Assembly (NCBI GenBank): GCA_946481585.1
Contig: CAMLOF010000041.1
Span: forward strand, 1 to 14,708
From: an uncultured Macromonas sp.
GTDB lineage: Bacteria; Pseudomonadota; Gammaproteobacteria; Burkholderiales; Burkholderiaceae
Length of the DNA stretch: 14,708 nt
Reading direction: 5' to 3'
In this document: positions 7,306 to 14,556 of the stretch, in pieces
Position numbering within the stretch: position 1 is the stretch's first letter
How the letters are laid out: each line of letters begins with the position of its first letter
Made by a program: the position numbers and the translations under genes
Notes under the pieces: generated by a model
Told to the model about the DNA's origin: nothing
What the model saw: only the letters and a program-made list of their open reading frames with translations
The model's database searches: none

Positions 7306-8436
7306 TCAGATGGGCTGGGCCAGCGCCATCATGGATTCGCGCATGATCTGGGCGTGCTCGGCCTTGTCGCCGCCTTCCACCTCGATGCGGCACAGGCGTT
7401 CGGAGTTCTTCACCACCAGACGGCAACGCTCGAAGCGACGCGCGTGGAAGGCGTCAAGCGCGGCCTGCAGGTCGGCATGGCGCTCCAGTTCCTCGCCCAG
7501 CACGATGCCGCTTTCGATGCCGATGCCCGCACCCGACGCCAGGTGCGGCGTGGTGGCGGCCACGGTGTCGCCAATGAAGACCACGCGCCCCCGGTTCCAT
7601 GGCGTGGGCACCAGCAGGTTGGCCAGCGGGCGGTAGTCGATGGCTGCCTCGGGCGTGGCCATGTGCGGAATCAGCGCCTGCAGAACGGGTGACAGGAAGG
7701 GCTTCAACAAGCCCTGCACCACCGTCGGCCAGGTGGTGGGGTCGATGTGCTCCTTGGTCGGGCGGTCTTCGGTGATGAAGAGGTACATCTGCGTGGCGGA
7801 GCAGGGGTTGACACCGCACTTGATGTGCTCACCCAGCCACATGGCCGGGCGCACCAGCTCTGCCGGACGTGGGCACACGGCGCGCCACACCCCTTGGCCG
7901 ATGTATTGCAACGGCCCGACCTCGGGCATGAACCGGGCGCGCAGCGGCGAATGCACGCCGTCGGCGGCCACCACCAGGTCGTAGCTGCGCTGCTCGCCAC
8001 TGGTCAGGCGCACATGCACTTGCTGGCCGTCTTGCACAATGTCTTGCCAGGTCTGGCCCAGCAACACGTTCACGCCCGCGGCACGTGTGGCGTCGGCCAG
8101 AATACGCGCCAGCGCCGGACGCATGATGCCGCCGCCGCCGGGCACGCTAGACCCCACCACAGGCGGCGTGGGCATGGTGGCAATGTGGTGTCCCTGCTGG
8201 GTGTAGAGGTCCACCCCGGCGGACACCCAGCCTTCTGCCTGGAAGCGGTCGAACACGCCCAGCGTCTCCAGCGCGCGCAGCGTGGGGCCGTTGACCGTGA
8301 TGCCCGCACCCAGCGGGCACCAGGCGGGGTCGACCTCCAGCAAATCCACCGCGATGCCTGCGCGCTGCAGGCGAATGGCCGCCGCCATGCCGGAAAAACC
8401 GCCTCCCACCACCAGGACGTTGTTCACTGCTGCCAT
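7306..8436 (-). CDS. fdeE: FAD-dependent aromatic monooxygenase (class A), FdeE-like
   Basis: This 376-residue single-component flavoprotein hydroxylase is of the p-hydroxybenzoate hydroxylase fold. The dinucleotide motif GGGFSG is at 11-16, the DG motif (VVAADGVHSPLRARF) has Asp159-Gly160, and the third motif FIGDTVAATTPHLASGAG starts at 287. These enzymes use NAD(P)H and O2 to add a hydroxyl to a phenolic ring. Two usual residues of the third motif differ: the His of GDxxH is Ala293, and the later Glu-Asp is Glu-Ser. The chosen start has AAAGGA eight bases upstream; the in-frame ATG at 8442 is too close to it (2 bases). The gene is adjacent to a Rieske ferredoxin and an extradiol dioxygenase, the order I recall for fdeC-D-E, where FdeE is a naringenin 8-monooxygenase. 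The symbol is by context and may be wrong if the substrate differs. Confidence 0.85.
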   Translation of the reverse strand: MAAVNNVLVVGGGFSGMAAAIRLQRAGIAVDLLEVDPAWCPLGAGITVNGPTLRALETLGVFDRFQAEGWVSAGVDLYTQQGHHIATMPTPPVVGSSVPGGGGIMRPALARILADATRAAGVNVLLGQTWQDIVQDGQQVHVRLTSGEQRSYDLVVAADGVHSPLRARFMPEVGPLQYIGQGVWRAVCPRPAELVRPAMWLGEHIKCGVNPCSATQMYLFITEDRPTKEHIDPTTWPTVVQGLLKPFLSPVLQALIPHMATPEAAIDYRPLANLLVPTPWNRGRVVFIGDTVAATTPHLASGAGIGIESGIVLGEELERHADLQAALDAFHARRFERCRLVVKNSERLCRIEVEGGDKAEHAQIMRESMMALAQPI

Positions 8437-8444
8437 GGTCATGT

Positions 8445-8450
8445 TCCTTT
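8445..8450 (-). promoter_or_regulatory. Ribosome binding site that decides the monooxygenase start
   Basis: On the minus strand AAAGGA precedes two nearby in-frame ATG codons. It is 8 bases from the ATG at 8436 and only 2 bases from the ATG at 8442, so the former is the likely initiation codon (protein beginning MAAVNNVLVV). Confidence 0.7.
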
Positions 8451-8458
8451 CGTTTGTC

Positions 8459-8839
8459 TCACTCAATGGGTTGTGTTTGTTCGGTGCGGGCCAGCCAGAG
8501 CTGCCCTTCACCGTCGATCGTCAGCGGCACGCGCTGCAAGGCTTGGCCCAGGCAGGGGCCGTGCACGCACAGGCCGGTGCCGGGTTCAAAGCGGGCGCCG
8601 TGGGCGTGGCACATCACGTGCTGCCGGTCGGGGCTCAGGTAGGCGTGGCGCCGCCAGGCCATGGGAGCACCGTCCACGTGCGGGCAGGCGTTGCGCCAGG
8701 CGTGCAGTTCACCGCCATGGCGCACCACGAACAGGCGGTCCTGGCCGTCCTCGTCGGGCAGGAAGCCCCTGGCTTCGCCTTCGCCCAGCTCATTGGCCAG
8801 GCAAAGGGGCACGGCATGCACTGGCAGCTTGGCATTCAT
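8459..8839 (-). CDS. Rieske-type [2Fe-2S] ferredoxin, FdeD-like
   Basis: This 126-residue single-domain Rieske protein has the cluster ligands in CPH (Cys52, His54) and CHAH (Cys77, His80), followed by GARFEPGTGLC, the standard second-motif surroundings. It is too short to be an oxygenase alpha subunit and has no signal peptide, so it is a soluble electron carrier. No Rieske oxygenase large subunit or ferredoxin reductase is present in the window. The neighbours, an extradiol dioxygenase 19 bp upstream and an FAD monooxygenase 22 bp downstream, suggest it serves one of them, perhaps by re-reducing oxidised active-site iron of the dioxygenase as XylT-type ferredoxins do for catechol dioxygenases. 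The ATG at 8839 has only a weak purine-rich site upstream. By order it corresponds to fdeD of the H. seropedicae operon as I remember it. Confidence 0.9.
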   Translation of the reverse strand: MNAKLPVHAVPLCLANELGEGEARGFLPDEDGQDRLFVVRHGGELHAWRNACPHVDGAPMAWRRHAYLSPDRQHVMCHAHGARFEPGTGLCVHGPCLGQALQRVPLTIDGEGQLWLARTEQTQPIE

Positions 8840-8858
8840 GGTCTGGGCGCCACTGCGT

Positions 8859-9806
8859 TCAGGCGGCGTAGTCGCCGTTGTCGGGCGTACCGGGGCCGGG
8901 CATCCACTTGTCGCGGCGGCGCAGCAGAAAGGCCTGCGACGCATCGGCGCTGATCTTGGCCACACGCGGGCGCCAGGTGTTGTCGTGCAGGTCCATGTCG
9001 GCGTCCATTTCCACGTGGCATCCGAAGGGGCTGTTGAAGTACCAGAACCAGTTGGAGCCGAAGACGTGGCGCCCCGGCCCCCAGAAGGCCTGGTAGCCCG
9101 CCTCGATGAAGCGGTTGCCGTTCTGGATGACTTCGGTGGGCCCGCCGAAATGGAAGGTGAAGTGCTCCACGCCTTGCATGAACGCAGGCGCGCCGATGAG
9201 GAAGTGGCTGTGGTGCTCCAGCGAGCCTGCGGGCTGCATGAAGGGGCCCACGCCGTCGAAGCGGTCGGTCACGCGAAAGCCCAGGCGGTTGACGTAGAAG
9301 GCCTCGGCCTTGGCCACGTCGGGCACGAAGTACACCAGGTGCGACAGGCTGCGCGGCTGTATGCGCCCGCGCCCGGCCTGCACGCCCAACTGGTTGGCCA
9401 CGCGCTGCAACGGCGAGCCCGGTGCGTTCGACACCTCACCCAGCAGGTGCAGGGGCTGGCGGCGGCTGAGCTGGAAGCCGATGGCAAAGCCAGCGTCGTC
9501 CACGCTTTGCAGGCTGCCATCGGGTAGGCGCAGTACCTCGCGGTCACGCGCCAGCTCGGCCTCAATGGCGTCGAGCGTGGCGGCATCGGCCACACCCATC
9601 ACGCACTTGCGCAACTGGCAGCCCTTGGGGGCGGCGGGCAGGCTGGCGTCGGTGGCAGCGAATAGCTCCACGCCCGTGCCGTCCAGCGCCACCAGGCGGT
9701 GGGGCTGGTCAGCAGCGGGTTCCAGGCCGTAGTCCAGCAGGTACTGGCGGCAGGCAGCCAGGTCTTCCACGCCAAAGACCAGGGTTTCAATTCCGGTGAT
9801 GTTCAT
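8859..9806 (-). CDS. fdeC: Type I extradiol ring-cleavage dioxygenase (VOC family), FdeC-like
   Basis: This 315-residue two-domain vicinal-oxygen-chelate protein is about the normal length for the family. The C-terminal domain carries the Fe(II) facial triad: His156 (SLSHLVYF), His215 (GVEHFTFHF) and Glu266 (FGCHVEMD). Second-shell residues also match BphC by spacing: His247 nine residues before Tyr256, and Tyr256 ten before Glu266. His198/His201 are candidates for the proton-relay His. The N-terminal domain (1-115) has no metal site, as expected. It should cleave a catechol-type ring next to the hydroxyls. The FAD monooxygenase two genes downstream could supply that substrate. In Herbaspirillum, FdeC opens the A ring of 8-hydroxynaringenin; the symbol here rests on gene order and family, not on alignment. 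Confidence 0.87.
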   Translation of the reverse strand: MNITGIETLVFGVEDLAACRQYLLDYGLEPAADQPHRLVALDGTGVELFAATDASLPAAPKGCQLRKCVMGVADAATLDAIEAELARDREVLRLPDGSLQSVDDAGFAIGFQLSRRQPLHLLGEVSNAPGSPLQRVANQLGVQAGRGRIQPRSLSHLVYFVPDVAKAEAFYVNRLGFRVTDRFDGVGPFMQPAGSLEHHSHFLIGAPAFMQGVEHFTFHFGGPTEVIQNGNRFIEAGYQAFWGPGRHVFGSNWFWYFNSPFGCHVEMDADMDLHDNTWRPRVAKISADASQAFLLRRRDKWMPGPGTPDNGDYAA

Positions 9807-9807
9807 G

Positions 9808-9826
9808 ATTCAGGGAGTCCTTGAAT
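9808..9826 (-). promoter_or_regulatory. Imperfect palindrome covering the dioxygenase ribosome binding site
   Basis: The plus-strand sequence ATTCAGGGAGTCCTTGAAT is a 19 bp inverted repeat with one mismatched pair, directly before the start codon at 9806. On the mRNA the AAGGA Shine-Dalgarno (9818-9822) would lie inside the stem. The hairpin could lower or time translation of the dioxygenase, or be a chance repeat. Confidence 0.3.
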
Positions 9827-9843
9827 TGCTGTGTGCAGGTGAG

Positions 9844-11001
9844 TCAGGCAGTGCGCCCGCCCAGGGTTTCGGCCACCCAGTCGGCGATGTATTGGCCCGC
9901 GTTGATGCTGTTGTCGAAGCTGGAGTGCTGCACGCCGCCCTCGCGGTCGGTGAAAACCTTCAGTTCGCGTTTGGGGCTGTTGACGAGTTGCTCGTAGGTG
10001 CGGTGCGCCCACTTGAGCGGGATCTGCGAATCCTTCTCGCCGTGCGTGACCAGGAAGGGCACCTTGATCTTCTCGACCACGCCGTCCAGGTGCACGTTCT
10101 CGGCAATGCGCATGAAGTCGTCTATGTCCTTGGCACCCCACACCCAGCACACGTGCGCCCAGTAGTGCGGCACGGGCAGGCTGCCTTCGCGTTCCAGGCG
10201 GCGCTTCTGCACGTCGCGCCAGTCGTGGTTGGCGCCCCAGGCCACGCCACAGGCAAAACGCGGCTCCATGGCCACGGCGCGCGGGCAGTAGTAGCCGCCC
10301 AGCGAAACGCCTTCGCAGCCAATGCGCTTGGGGTCGATGTCGTCGCGCTGCTCCAGCCAGTCCACCACGCGGCTGGCCCAGTGCTCGCTGTCGTAGCGCG
10401 CCGTCATGCCGTGCAGGCGCAGCGCCTCGCCCGTGCCAGGCTGGTCCACGATCAACGAAGCCACGCCGCGCTTGGCCAGCCACGCGGGCAGGCCAACGCG
10501 GTATTTCATCTCCTTGGTTGAATCCAGCCCGTTGAGCTGCACCAGCACGGGCGCGCGGCCCTGCACGCCTTCGGCTGGCACGTACAAGGCCGACAGGTGC
10601 TTGCCCTCGTACGGAATTTCAACGCGCTCGCAGTTCTCACGCGACAGCTTCAGGCCCTCGGCAAACAGGTCGAGGTGGCGCCGGTACAGCGCCAGTCGCC
10701 CCGGCGCGTTGTGCGCCTGCAGCCGCTCGGCGGTGATGAGGTAGCTGGCGGCACGGCTGATCTTCTCGCCTGCCGACAGGGCGCGGCCGCGTGCCTTGTC
10801 TTCTTCGGCGAGCATGCACAGCTTGTCGGCCATCTTCACCCAGGTCTCGCGAAAGGCCTGCGTGCCTGCAGCGTCGGGCGCCTTGGCGGCCTCTTGCAAG
10901 GGGGCGCACATCTCTTCGATCTCGCCGATGCGCGCGCCCATCTCGATGGCCAGATCGACCGACAGGTTCCAGACGTAGTTGGTGGGAAAGTACTTGAACA
11001 T
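9844..11001 (-). CDS. Alpha/beta hydrolase, 2,6-dihydroxypseudooxynicotine hydrolase / FrsA-like C-C hydrolase
   Basis: This 385-residue protein has an N-terminal helical cap of about 125 residues followed by an alpha/beta-hydrolase core. The nucleophile elbow GVSLGG places Ser233; the acid is Asp324 in THGEKDSQIP and the His is His359 in GGVQHSSF. The segment LNGLDSTKE (157-165) resembles the GLESTKE segment of 2,6-dihydroxypseudooxynicotine hydrolase, a C-C bond hydrolase of nicotine degradation; its Glu is Asp160 here. The family also contains FrsA-like esterases and fungal Ayg1-type polyketide-shortening hydrolases. Directly upstream of the extradiol dioxygenase, a role in C-C cleavage of a beta-diketone-like ring-fission product is reasonable but unproven. 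The start at 11001 follows the MMPL stop by 26 bp and lacks a clear Shine-Dalgarno, yet the N-terminus (MFKYFPTNYVWNLS) looks like that of the family. Confidence 0.87.
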   Translation of the reverse strand: MFKYFPTNYVWNLSVDLAIEMGARIGEIEEMCAPLQEAAKAPDAAGTQAFRETWVKMADKLCMLAEEDKARGRALSAGEKISRAASYLITAERLQAHNAPGRLALYRRHLDLFAEGLKLSRENCERVEIPYEGKHLSALYVPAEGVQGRAPVLVQLNGLDSTKEMKYRVGLPAWLAKRGVASLIVDQPGTGEALRLHGMTARYDSEHWASRVVDWLEQRDDIDPKRIGCEGVSLGGYYCPRAVAMEPRFACGVAWGANHDWRDVQKRRLEREGSLPVPHYWAHVCWVWGAKDIDDFMRIAENVHLDGVVEKIKVPFLVTHGEKDSQIPLKWAHRTYEQLVNSPKRELKVFTDREGGVQHSSFDNSINAGQYIADWVAETLGGRTA

Positions 11002-11027
11002 GGATGAATGGGTTTGAGGGAAAAAAA

Positions 11028-13490
11028 TCAGACGGCGGAAGGCGCCACGGCTGGGGCCGCAGGCGTTGAGGCCTCTGCGGGAACGGGGGGCTCAGTGGGC
11101 TGCCGCACGGCCGCCGGGCGCAGCAGGAAGTGCGCGAGCGCAGGCACCAGCACCAGGGCGCCGAGCATGTTCCACAGGAACATGAAAGCCAGCAGCAGGC
11201 CCATGTCGGCCTGGAACTTGATGGGGCTGCCCACCCAGGTGATGACACCGATGGCCAGCGTCACGCCAGTGAGCATGACCACCTTGCCGGTGAAGAGCAG
11301 CGCACGGTAGTAGGCCTCGGACAGGCTCTTGCCCTGGCGCAGCTGCGCCAACGTGACCGACAGGATGTAGAGCGCGTAGTCCACGCCTATGCCCACGCCC
11401 AGCGCAATCACGGGCAGCGTCGCCACCTTCACGCCCATGCCCAGGGCCACCATCAGCGCCTCGGCCAGCATGGAGGTGAGCATGAGCGGCAGCACCGCCA
11501 CCACCACCGCGCGCCAGCTGCGGAAGGTCACGAAGCACAACACCACCACCGCGCCGTAAACCAGCACCAGCATCAGGTGCCAGGCGTCCTTCACCACGAT
11601 GTTGGTGGCCGCCTCGATGCCCGCCGAGCCTGCCGCCAGCAGGAACTTGACCTCATCGGTGTCGTTGGCCTGGGCAAAGGCCTCGACGTGCGCGACCACG
11701 CGCGCCAGCGTGTCGGCCTTGTGGTCGCGCAGGAACACATAGACCGTGAGCAGGCCGCAGGCGTCGTTGTACAGGCCGCGCGGCGCGCCAGCGGTCACGG
11801 TGTTGAGCATGTCCTGGTTGGGCAGAAACTCGTACCAGCGCGGGTTGCCTTCGTTCAGGCCCGACAACACGCGGCGGTTCAGCAAGGCCAGGGTGTTGGT
11901 GCTCTCTACACCGTCGAGCTGGCGCAGCTGCCACTCCAGCGCATCCACCTTGTTGAGCGTGTCGTAGGCCGAGCAGTGCCCGTCTGGCGTGCGCACCATC
12001 ACGGCCAGCACGTCGCTGCCCGCGCCGTAGGCCTTGTTCATGAAGGCCACGTCGCGGTTGTAACGGCTGTCGGCACGCAGTTCGGGCGCACCGGGGTCCA
12101 GGTCGCCGATCTTGAGCTGCGTGCTCGCCGCCAGCCCGGCCACGCCCAGCACGGTGCCAAACACCACCGCCAGTGCGGCCCAGCGGCGCTGCGTGAAACG
12201 GTCCAGAAACGCCCACAAGGCATGCTTGCCCGCGCCGCTTTCGTCGGCGGCTTCGGCGCGCAGGCTGCGCTCGGCGGCCTTGGCGCTCACACCCGTGTAA
12301 GACAACAGCACCGGCAGCAGGATCAGGTTGGTGAAGATCAACACCCCCACCCCGATGGACGCGGCAATCGCCAGTTCGCGGATCACCTGGATGTCGATGA
12401 CCAGCAGCACGGCAAAGCCCACCGCATCAGCCAGCAGCGCCGTGAGGCCCGCCAGGAACAGGCGGCGGAAGGTGAAGCGCGCCGCCACCAGCTTGTGCAT
12501 GCCCCGGCCCACGTCCTGCATGATGCCGTTCATCTTCTGCGCGCCGTGGCTCATGCCGATGGCAAACACCAGGAACGGCACCAGGATGGAATAGGGGTCC
12601 AGCGCAAAGCCCAGCGTGGGCAGCAGGCCCAGCTGCCACACCACGGCCACCAACGAAGCAAACACCACCAGCAGCGTGGATCGCACACAGCGCGTGTACC
12701 AGTACACCATGGCCGTTGCAATGGCCACGGCCAGTGCAAAGAAGACCAGCACCGCGCGCACACCGTCAATCAGGTCGCCTACGATCTTGGCAAAGCCGGT
12801 GATGTGCACGCCCACGCCTTCGGCCTCGTACTTGGCGCGCAAGGCATCCAGCCGGGCGGAAAAGGCGGCGTAGTCCAGCGCCTTGCCCTCGGCGTCCTGC
12901 GTCAGCAGGGGCACGAAGATCACGGTGGAACGCGCGTCGCGCGCCACGGTCTGGCCGATCTCGCCGGAACGCGCCACGTTGGCCGCAAGCTGTTGCAGCG
13001 AGGCAGCCGAGCCGTCGTAGCCATCGGGGATGACGGGGCCGCCTTCCAGCCCCTCTTCGGTCACGCCCACCCAGCGCGTGGTGGGTGTCCACAGCGACTT
13101 CATGCGCGCGCGGTCCACGCCGGGCAGCAGAAACACCTCTTCGCTGAATCGGCGCAGTGTGTCCAGGTAAGCTGCGTCGTAGACCGTGCCATCGCTGCCC
13201 TCGGGCCGGGCCACCGCAATGCGCACCGCGTTGCCCAGGCCGCTGAGTTCGCGCTGGTACTTCAGGAAGTTCTGGATGTAGGGGTGCGTGGCGGGAATGG
13301 TTTTTTCGAAGCTGGCGTTGAGTTGCAGCTTGGTGGCCTGCCAGCCCAGCACCACGGTGACCAGCGCGCACAGCAGCACCACCAGCCAGCGTTGGGTGAA
13401 CAGCACCCGCTCGATGATCGAGCCGGAACGGGGATCGAACCCTTGCAGCCCGCCTTGCGGCACGGCGGGGGTGGAATCATTCGGCATCAT
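11028..13490 (-). CDS. RND-superfamily / MMPL transporter
   Basis: This 820-residue inner-membrane transporter has the duplicated RND plan. TM1 is at about 35-52, the first periplasmic domain at 54-240, and TM2-6 at about 244-397. A cytoplasmic linker (about 400-435) leads to TM7 (436-455), the second periplasmic domain (457-635), and TM8-12 at about 637-790. GVGIGVDYALYI (698-709) is the equivalent of the proton-relay helix motif of MMPL/HpnN-type proteins. The tail is Pro/Ala-rich. The start ATG (13490) overlaps the upstream stop as ATGA and has AAGGGGG six bases before it; a second ATG follows immediately. Such transporters commonly sit with DUF1302, DUF1329 and YCF48-like genes in clusters for hydrophobic substrates. 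Lipophilic substrate movement across the envelope is likely, but direction is unknown. Confidence 0.92.
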   Translation of the reverse strand: MMPNDSTPAVPQGGLQGFDPRSGSIIERVLFTQRWLVVLLCALVTVVLGWQATKLQLNASFEKTIPATHPYIQNFLKYQRELSGLGNAVRIAVARPEGSDGTVYDAAYLDTLRRFSEEVFLLPGVDRARMKSLWTPTTRWVGVTEEGLEGGPVIPDGYDGSAASLQQLAANVARSGEIGQTVARDARSTVIFVPLLTQDAEGKALDYAAFSARLDALRAKYEAEGVGVHITGFAKIVGDLIDGVRAVLVFFALAVAIATAMVYWYTRCVRSTLLVVFASLVAVVWQLGLLPTLGFALDPYSILVPFLVFAIGMSHGAQKMNGIMQDVGRGMHKLVAARFTFRRLFLAGLTALLADAVGFAVLLVIDIQVIRELAIAASIGVGVLIFTNLILLPVLLSYTGVSAKAAERSLRAEAADESGAGKHALWAFLDRFTQRRWAALAVVFGTVLGVAGLAASTQLKIGDLDPGAPELRADSRYNRDVAFMNKAYGAGSDVLAVMVRTPDGHCSAYDTLNKVDALEWQLRQLDGVESTNTLALLNRRVLSGLNEGNPRWYEFLPNQDMLNTVTAGAPRGLYNDACGLLTVYVFLRDHKADTLARVVAHVEAFAQANDTDEVKFLLAAGSAGIEAATNIVVKDAWHLMLVLVYGAVVVLCFVTFRSWRAVVVAVLPLMLTSMLAEALMVALGMGVKVATLPVIALGVGIGVDYALYILSVTLAQLRQGKSLSEAYYRALLFTGKVVMLTGVTLAIGVITWVGSPIKFQADMGLLLAFMFLWNMLGALVLVPALAHFLLRPAAVRQPTEPPVPAEASTPAAPAVAPSAV

Positions 13491-14545
13491 GGGCGGCCCC
13501 CTTCCTGTGCGGCTGGCGCAGGCAGGGTCACCACCCCGCCCAGGCCCACGGTCAACACTCGGCCGTCGTTGAGCGGCAACACGCCTGCCAGCGGTGGCAA
13601 TGGCGTTGTGTTGAGCGGCTTCACCGTGCCGCCCTTGCCTTGCAACACCACTCCTGCCTGGCCTGCCAGAAAGAAGTTGCCCTGCGCCGTACCCGCACTG
13701 GCCGCCACCGACGCGGGCACCGGCAAGGGCAGCTGCGCCCAGTTGCGGCCGCCATCAGCGGACCGCCACACGTTTCCGCGCAAGCCCGCCAGCAACACGG
13801 CGCCGTCGGCCTGCAATTCCCCGGTGAACCAGCTGCCCCGGTAGGGGGACTCCACCGCCTGAAAGCTGTTGCCGCCATCGCTGGAACGCGCCAGCACGCC
13901 CTGTTCGCCCGCCAGCCAAACGGTGTCGCCCGCGCGGCGCGCCACGTACCAGTGCATGGCACGCGGGTTGGGCAGGCGGTCCATCCACGGCTGCCAGGTC
14001 TTGCCACCATCAACAGTGTGGAAAGCCAGCCCATAAGCACCCACCGCCAGAATGCGCTGCGCGTCCCACATCAGCACATCCAGAAAGGGCTTGTCCGGGC
14101 CGTCGTCCTTCAGGCGCTGCGCGTCGGCCTGGGCCTGTTCGCCCTGCGCCGCACGCTGGGCAATAGCGGCCAGCTGCACGCCGTCCAGGCGCAGCTGCCA
14201 GCTCGCGCCGCCATCGGCCGTGGTGAGCACCGTGCCGCCATGCCCCACGGCCACGCCGTGCTGCGCGTCGGCAAAACGCACCATGGTCAGCGTCACGCTC
14301 ACCGGGCAAGGCACCTGGCGCCAGGTCTGGCCCTGGTCTTCGCTCAGGGCCACCATGCCACGCTCGCCCACCGCCACAATGCGCTGGCCCGCCTGCGCGG
14401 CGGCCAGCAACACCGAGCGCTCGGGCTGGCGCACCTGCAACGCCGGGCGCTGCAGGGCGTCACCCACGGGGGCTGCCAGGGCACTTGTCTGCACGCCGCT
14501 GCCTGCGGCAGCCAGCGCCAGAAGGATCGCTTTCACAACCGTCAT
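13487..14545 (-). CDS. Secreted YCF48-like / Asp-box beta-propeller protein
   Basis: This 352-residue protein has a Sec signal peptide (positive MTVVK, hydrophobic core, likely cleavage after SALA at about residue 24). The mature part is a propeller built from repeated Asp-box blades: SEDQGQTW (68-75), TADGGASW (109-116), TVDGGKTW (177-184), SSDGGNSF (221-228) and SADGGRNW (262-269). Propellers of this type resemble the photosystem II assembly factor YCF48 and are often mislabelled as glycosyl hydrolases or sialidases; in heterotrophic bacteria they accompany MMPL transporters. I prefer the ATG at 14545, where the signal peptide begins, over a TTG at 14560. Its stop overlaps the transporter start as ATGA, suggesting a periplasmic accessory role for that transporter. 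No catalytic site is recognisable. Confidence 0.88.
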   Translation of the reverse strand: MTVVKAILLALAAAGSGVQTSALAAPVGDALQRPALQVRQPERSVLLAAAQAGQRIVAVGERGMVALSEDQGQTWRQVPCPVSVTLTMVRFADAQHGVAVGHGGTVLTTADGGASWQLRLDGVQLAAIAQRAAQGEQAQADAQRLKDDGPDKPFLDVLMWDAQRILAVGAYGLAFHTVDGGKTWQPWMDRLPNPRAMHWYVARRAGDTVWLAGEQGVLARSSDGGNSFQAVESPYRGSWFTGELQADGAVLLAGLRGNVWRSADGGRNWAQLPLPVPASVAASAGTAQGNFFLAGQAGVVLQGKGGTVKPLNTTPLPPLAGVLPLNDGRVLTVGLGGVVTLPAPAAQEGGRP

Positions 14546-14556
14546 GACCGCCCCGT

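Noticed and set aside
6107..7426. N-terminal extension of the cyclase frame through the whole MFS gene
   Set aside because: The extension is Arg/Gly/Ala-rich with no family signature. The cyclase N-terminus and a GGGAG site define the start at 6106, and the MFS protein in the other frame has clear membrane helices.
11020..11050. Full rho-independent terminator between the transporter and the alpha/beta hydrolase
   Set aside because: The stem preceding the T run is only about 4 bp and lies inside the transporter's last codons. It is far weaker than the 8 bp stem with eight T at 235-271.
11130..13844. A very long plus-strand open frame (about 900 codons) antisense to the transporter and propeller genes
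   Set aside because: Its translation is dominated by His, Gln, Arg and Gly with no domain, and it spans two genes with clear homology on the other strand. High GC at third positions suppresses stop codons in the antisense frame.
13487..14545. Annotation of the Asp-box protein as a sialidase or glycosyl hydrolase
   Set aside because: Asp boxes are structural repeats. No sialidase catalytic Arg triad or Tyr/Glu pair can be identified, and the context is a transporter operon.
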